Positions 62,190 through 64,000 of a stretch of 64,000 nt of DNA are shown here, piece by piece (the first letter of the stretch is position 1; the number at the start of each line of letters is the position of its first letter). The stretch spans positions 186,001 through 250,000 of the forward strand of contig JALOTL010000006.1 in the NCBI GenBank assembly GCA_025457915.1, in the 5' to 3' direction. The notes under the pieces are model-generated. The model was given only the letters and a program-made list of their open reading frames with translations. It did not search any database and was not told the origin of the DNA. The position numbers were made by a program, and so were the translations under genes. Source of the DNA: Spirochaetota bacterium. Lineage in GTDB: Bacteria > Spirochaetota > UBA4802 > UBA5550.

Positions 62190-63601
62190 ACTTTTGCCTC
62201 CCTGCTGTTCAGCGCGCTTTTTAAATAATCAAGAGCATCCTGAATTTCTTCAGAACCTCCGGCAGGATCGTGTCGAATAAGATCAGCGATCCCCCGTATC
62301 ACAGGCGGTAAAATTTCGGACGCTACCGGTTTAACGGATTCCACTACATCAGTGGTAAACCATCGTACTGATTCACCAACTTCATAAGGATCAAGAGAAT
62401 TTATTGTCTGCGACAGTGTGTTTAGTATCAGACCCGGATGAACCTCGTGAACACGGTTCAGAATTCCGCATAGTCTGTTGATCGTATCAGCCAGTTCCTG
62501 TGCGTCAATTCCACTCATCCCGCTGGAAAATTCACGCGCAATGTCTTCGTCTGAAAACAGACGCTCGAATGCATCGGTCTTGCGGCTCCATTTACGGATA
62601 TAAGTTATTATTGAAGTAAAACGACTTTTAAAATATTCCTGAGAAAGTTGAGGGCTCTGTTCCAGCAGTTCCATAAAAGCCTGTTGTGTCTGCTCCTTTA
62701 TTTCAGCAAGAAGCGTTCCGGACTTTAGAAGCAGGCTTATATCAACTGTACTCATTGTCTCTTTTGCAAGCCGCGACAGCGTATTCGGAAGCTGAGGCTT
62801 GCCAGGTTCCCCGAGCAGTGCGCTTCCCGTATGTATCTTACGCACCAGTTCGCTTAATTCATTAATAAGCATGCCGATATTTTTGCCATTAATATCATCA
62901 GCAAGAGACAATACAACATCACCGAGCAAATCCGGAGCCATGGAATTAATCGGCTTCAGAGTTTCCTTTATTGCCGAAACTGACATGTTCACTGCAGCAG
63001 GAAGAAGAGACAACAGACAAATCATCTTGGCGGGATATCTCCACATTTCCTCATTGGCCATCTTCACCATTGCAGTAAAATTTTCTTCTGAACCGTCCAC
63101 GGCTTCCTTTATCTCGCCAAAATCAACTGCCTCGATAAAACCGTGGAAGTTTTCCCTGCTTTTACCGCTGACGGAAGCCTGACCGGCAGTGCGCGTGCTG
63201 TTGACAAGTCCGGCAATACCGGTTATAATGCTGCCTATTATTCCCGCATCAATTCCGCCTGTCAGCATTTGTGCTAAATTTACCCTCTCATCGTCTGGCA
63301 GACTTCGGGATTCTTTCAATGCTGTATCCAGTGCTCCAAGCAGAACATTTACAAGAGAGTTTGACTCTTCCGTATCCGGAACAAAACTTTTTTGAAAACT
63401 TTTTATCAGATAACCCGCAGGTATTTTTTTTAAAGGATTCTTCCCCGCCCATTGTGATGCGATTTCCGGCAGCAGGGTATGCATCATTACCTTAAACTCA
63501 CTTGTTTGAACAAAGGCCCGCATCAGATCATTTAATAATGCCGGATGCTTTTCATGAGACTTTTCCTGTTTCTTTTTTATCTCAGGCATATCATTATTCA
63601 T
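62186..63601 (-). CDS. Unassigned 471-residue protein of the dehydratase operon
   Basis: I do not recognise this protein. It is long, almost wholly helical, with one hydrophobic patch (GGIDAGIIGSIITGIAGLV, about 115-133) and a second (KMICLLSLLPAAVNMSVSAI, about 192-211), no signal peptide and almost no Cys. It overlaps the ATG of the alpha-type subunit gene by 4 bases, so it is part of the operon. It could be a membrane-associated scaffold for the complex, but that is a guess from the hydrophobic patches and position. Confidence 0.75.
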   Translation of the reverse strand: MNNDMPEIKKKQEKSHEKHPALLNDLMRAFVQTSEFKVMMHTLLPEIASQWAGKNPLKKIPAGYLIKSFQKSFVPDTEESNSLVNVLLGALDTALKESRSLPDDERVNLAQMLTGGIDAGIIGSIITGIAGLVNSTRTAGQASVSGKSRENFHGFIEAVDFGEIKEAVDGSEENFTAMVKMANEEMWRYPAKMICLLSLLPAAVNMSVSAIKETLKPINSMAPDLLGDVVLSLADDINGKNIGMLINELSELVRKIHTGSALLGEPGKPQLPNTLSRLAKETMSTVDISLLLKSGTLLAEIKEQTQQAFMELLEQSPQLSQEYFKSRFTSIITYIRKWSRKTDAFERLFSDEDIAREFSSGMSGIDAQELADTINRLCGILNRVHEVHPGLILNTLSQTINSLDPYEVGESVRWFTTDVVESVKPVASEILPPVIRGIADLIRHDPAGGSEEIQDALDYLKSALNSREAKV

Positions 63602-63620
63602 CAGGAATGGCTCTCCTTGC

Positions 63621-64000
63621 TCATATTAATATCTTTCTTTGAAAAACTGCATCTCCGCGCGGACCGGGATTTTTCATAAGCATTGTAACTATGTTATCCC
63701 TTGTCTTTTCCACAGCCAGATCAATATTTTCGGATACGTCCACAATGAGCGGTTCTACCAGGCGGCTGAAAAGTTCTATCTGGCGTGAATATTCTTTTTT
63801 ATCCGGAGTTGCCAGAGAATGAAAAACTATACCGAGAAAGTGAATAAATATGGACTGGGCAAACTGCAGCGAGATGTTGAGCTTATCCGACATGCTGTCT
63901 GAATATCTATCAAGAAAAAAAGAATAAACCTTCTCGTAATGTTCAACGCTTGTATTTCTCTGTAAGTCAATTACCAGAAGCATGAGATTCTGATAGAATT
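63621..64000 (-). CDS. Partial ORF, possible TetR-family C-terminal domain
   Basis: The frame is open from the right edge of the window (residues ...FYQNLMLLVIDLQRN), so the start lies outside. The 126 visible residues are all helical (YEKVYSFFLDRYSDSMSDKL, FAQSIFIHFLGIVFHSLATPDKKEYSRQIELFSRLVEPL), which fits the ligand-binding half of a TetR-type regulator, but no helix-turn-helix is visible here. It lies 19 bases before the 471-residue gene and may be the operon's regulator. Confidence 0.5.
   Translation of the reverse strand, partial: FYQNLMLLVIDLQRNTSVEHYEKVYSFFLDRYSDSMSDKLNISLQFAQSIFIHFLGIVFHSLATPDKKEYSRQIELFSRLVEPLIVDVSENIDLAVEKTRDNIVTMLMKNPGPRGDAVFQRKILI

Noticed and set aside
53091-64000. 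Ordinary CODH/ACS (Wood-Ljungdahl) operon
   Set aside because: No CODH catalytic subunit, no A-cluster domain and no corrinoid protein are present; only CooC-like and a partial ACS-like protein occur.

Overview
The window looks like chromosomal DNA of an anaerobic, diderm (outer-membrane) bacterium. Supporting signs are many short lipoproteins with clear lipoboxes, a predicted beta-barrel protein, Mpl (recycling of meso-diaminopimelate murein peptides), a Tat-exported selenocysteine formate dehydrogenase, and a large oxygen-sensitive-type 2-hydroxyacyl-CoA dehydratase/reductase locus. The mixture of CsgG/PEGA/TPR proteins and very divergent small secreted proteins would fit a Spirochaetota lineage, but no single marker in the window proves this. 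No taxonomic search was possible.

Layout. 0.1-5 kb: divergent secreted and lipoproteins, including a CsgG-like/PEGA/TPR protein and a TPR lipoprotein. 5.2-7 kb: 6-phosphofructokinase and an acyl-CoA thioesterase. 8.6-15.2 kb: a formate dehydrogenase block. It holds a selenocysteine-containing catalytic subunit (split in the ORF track by the in-frame TGA), an Fe-S subunit, MobA, FdhE and a ferredoxin-domain protein, with an internal terminator after the structural genes. 15.4-22.8 kb: an acyltransferase, a hot-dog thioesterase, a DUF1460 lipoprotein, several unassigned envelope proteins and a methyltransferase. 23-28.5 kb: an AT-rich glycan island (two GT4 glycosyltransferases and an FkbM-like protein) flanked by two decayed remnants of the same GMC-type oxidoreductase gene. 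29.4-31.2 kb: a GC-rich umuDC operon. 31.3-50.6 kb: mainly housekeeping and envelope genes (N-acyl-D-amino-acid deacylase, an unusual MCP, MBL-fold hydrolases, a STAS protein, YgiQ, slipin/NfeD, Mpl) plus a hexanucleotide microsatellite inside a bidirectional terminator. 51-52.5 kb: rpsT, an HU/IHF gene and tRNA-Val, the first two starting with TTG.

52.5-64 kb is the most unusual part. Just behind tRNA-Val lie an integrase stub and a decayed IS256-family transposase. Beyond them runs a tightly overlapping minus-strand operon of at least ten genes that continues past the window. It encodes two pairs of 2-hydroxyacyl-CoA dehydratase/benzoyl-CoA-reductase-like proteins, three ATP-dependent activases, a CooC-type ATPase that keeps the CxC metal motif, a free-standing protein resembling the middle domain of acetyl-CoA synthase, an unassigned 471-aa protein and a possible regulator. 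The gene content suggests an ATP-driven low-potential reductase coupled to nickel or corrinoid/acetyl-CoA-synthase-like chemistry. I do not recognise a described pathway with this composition and regard it as the best candidate for a new system here.
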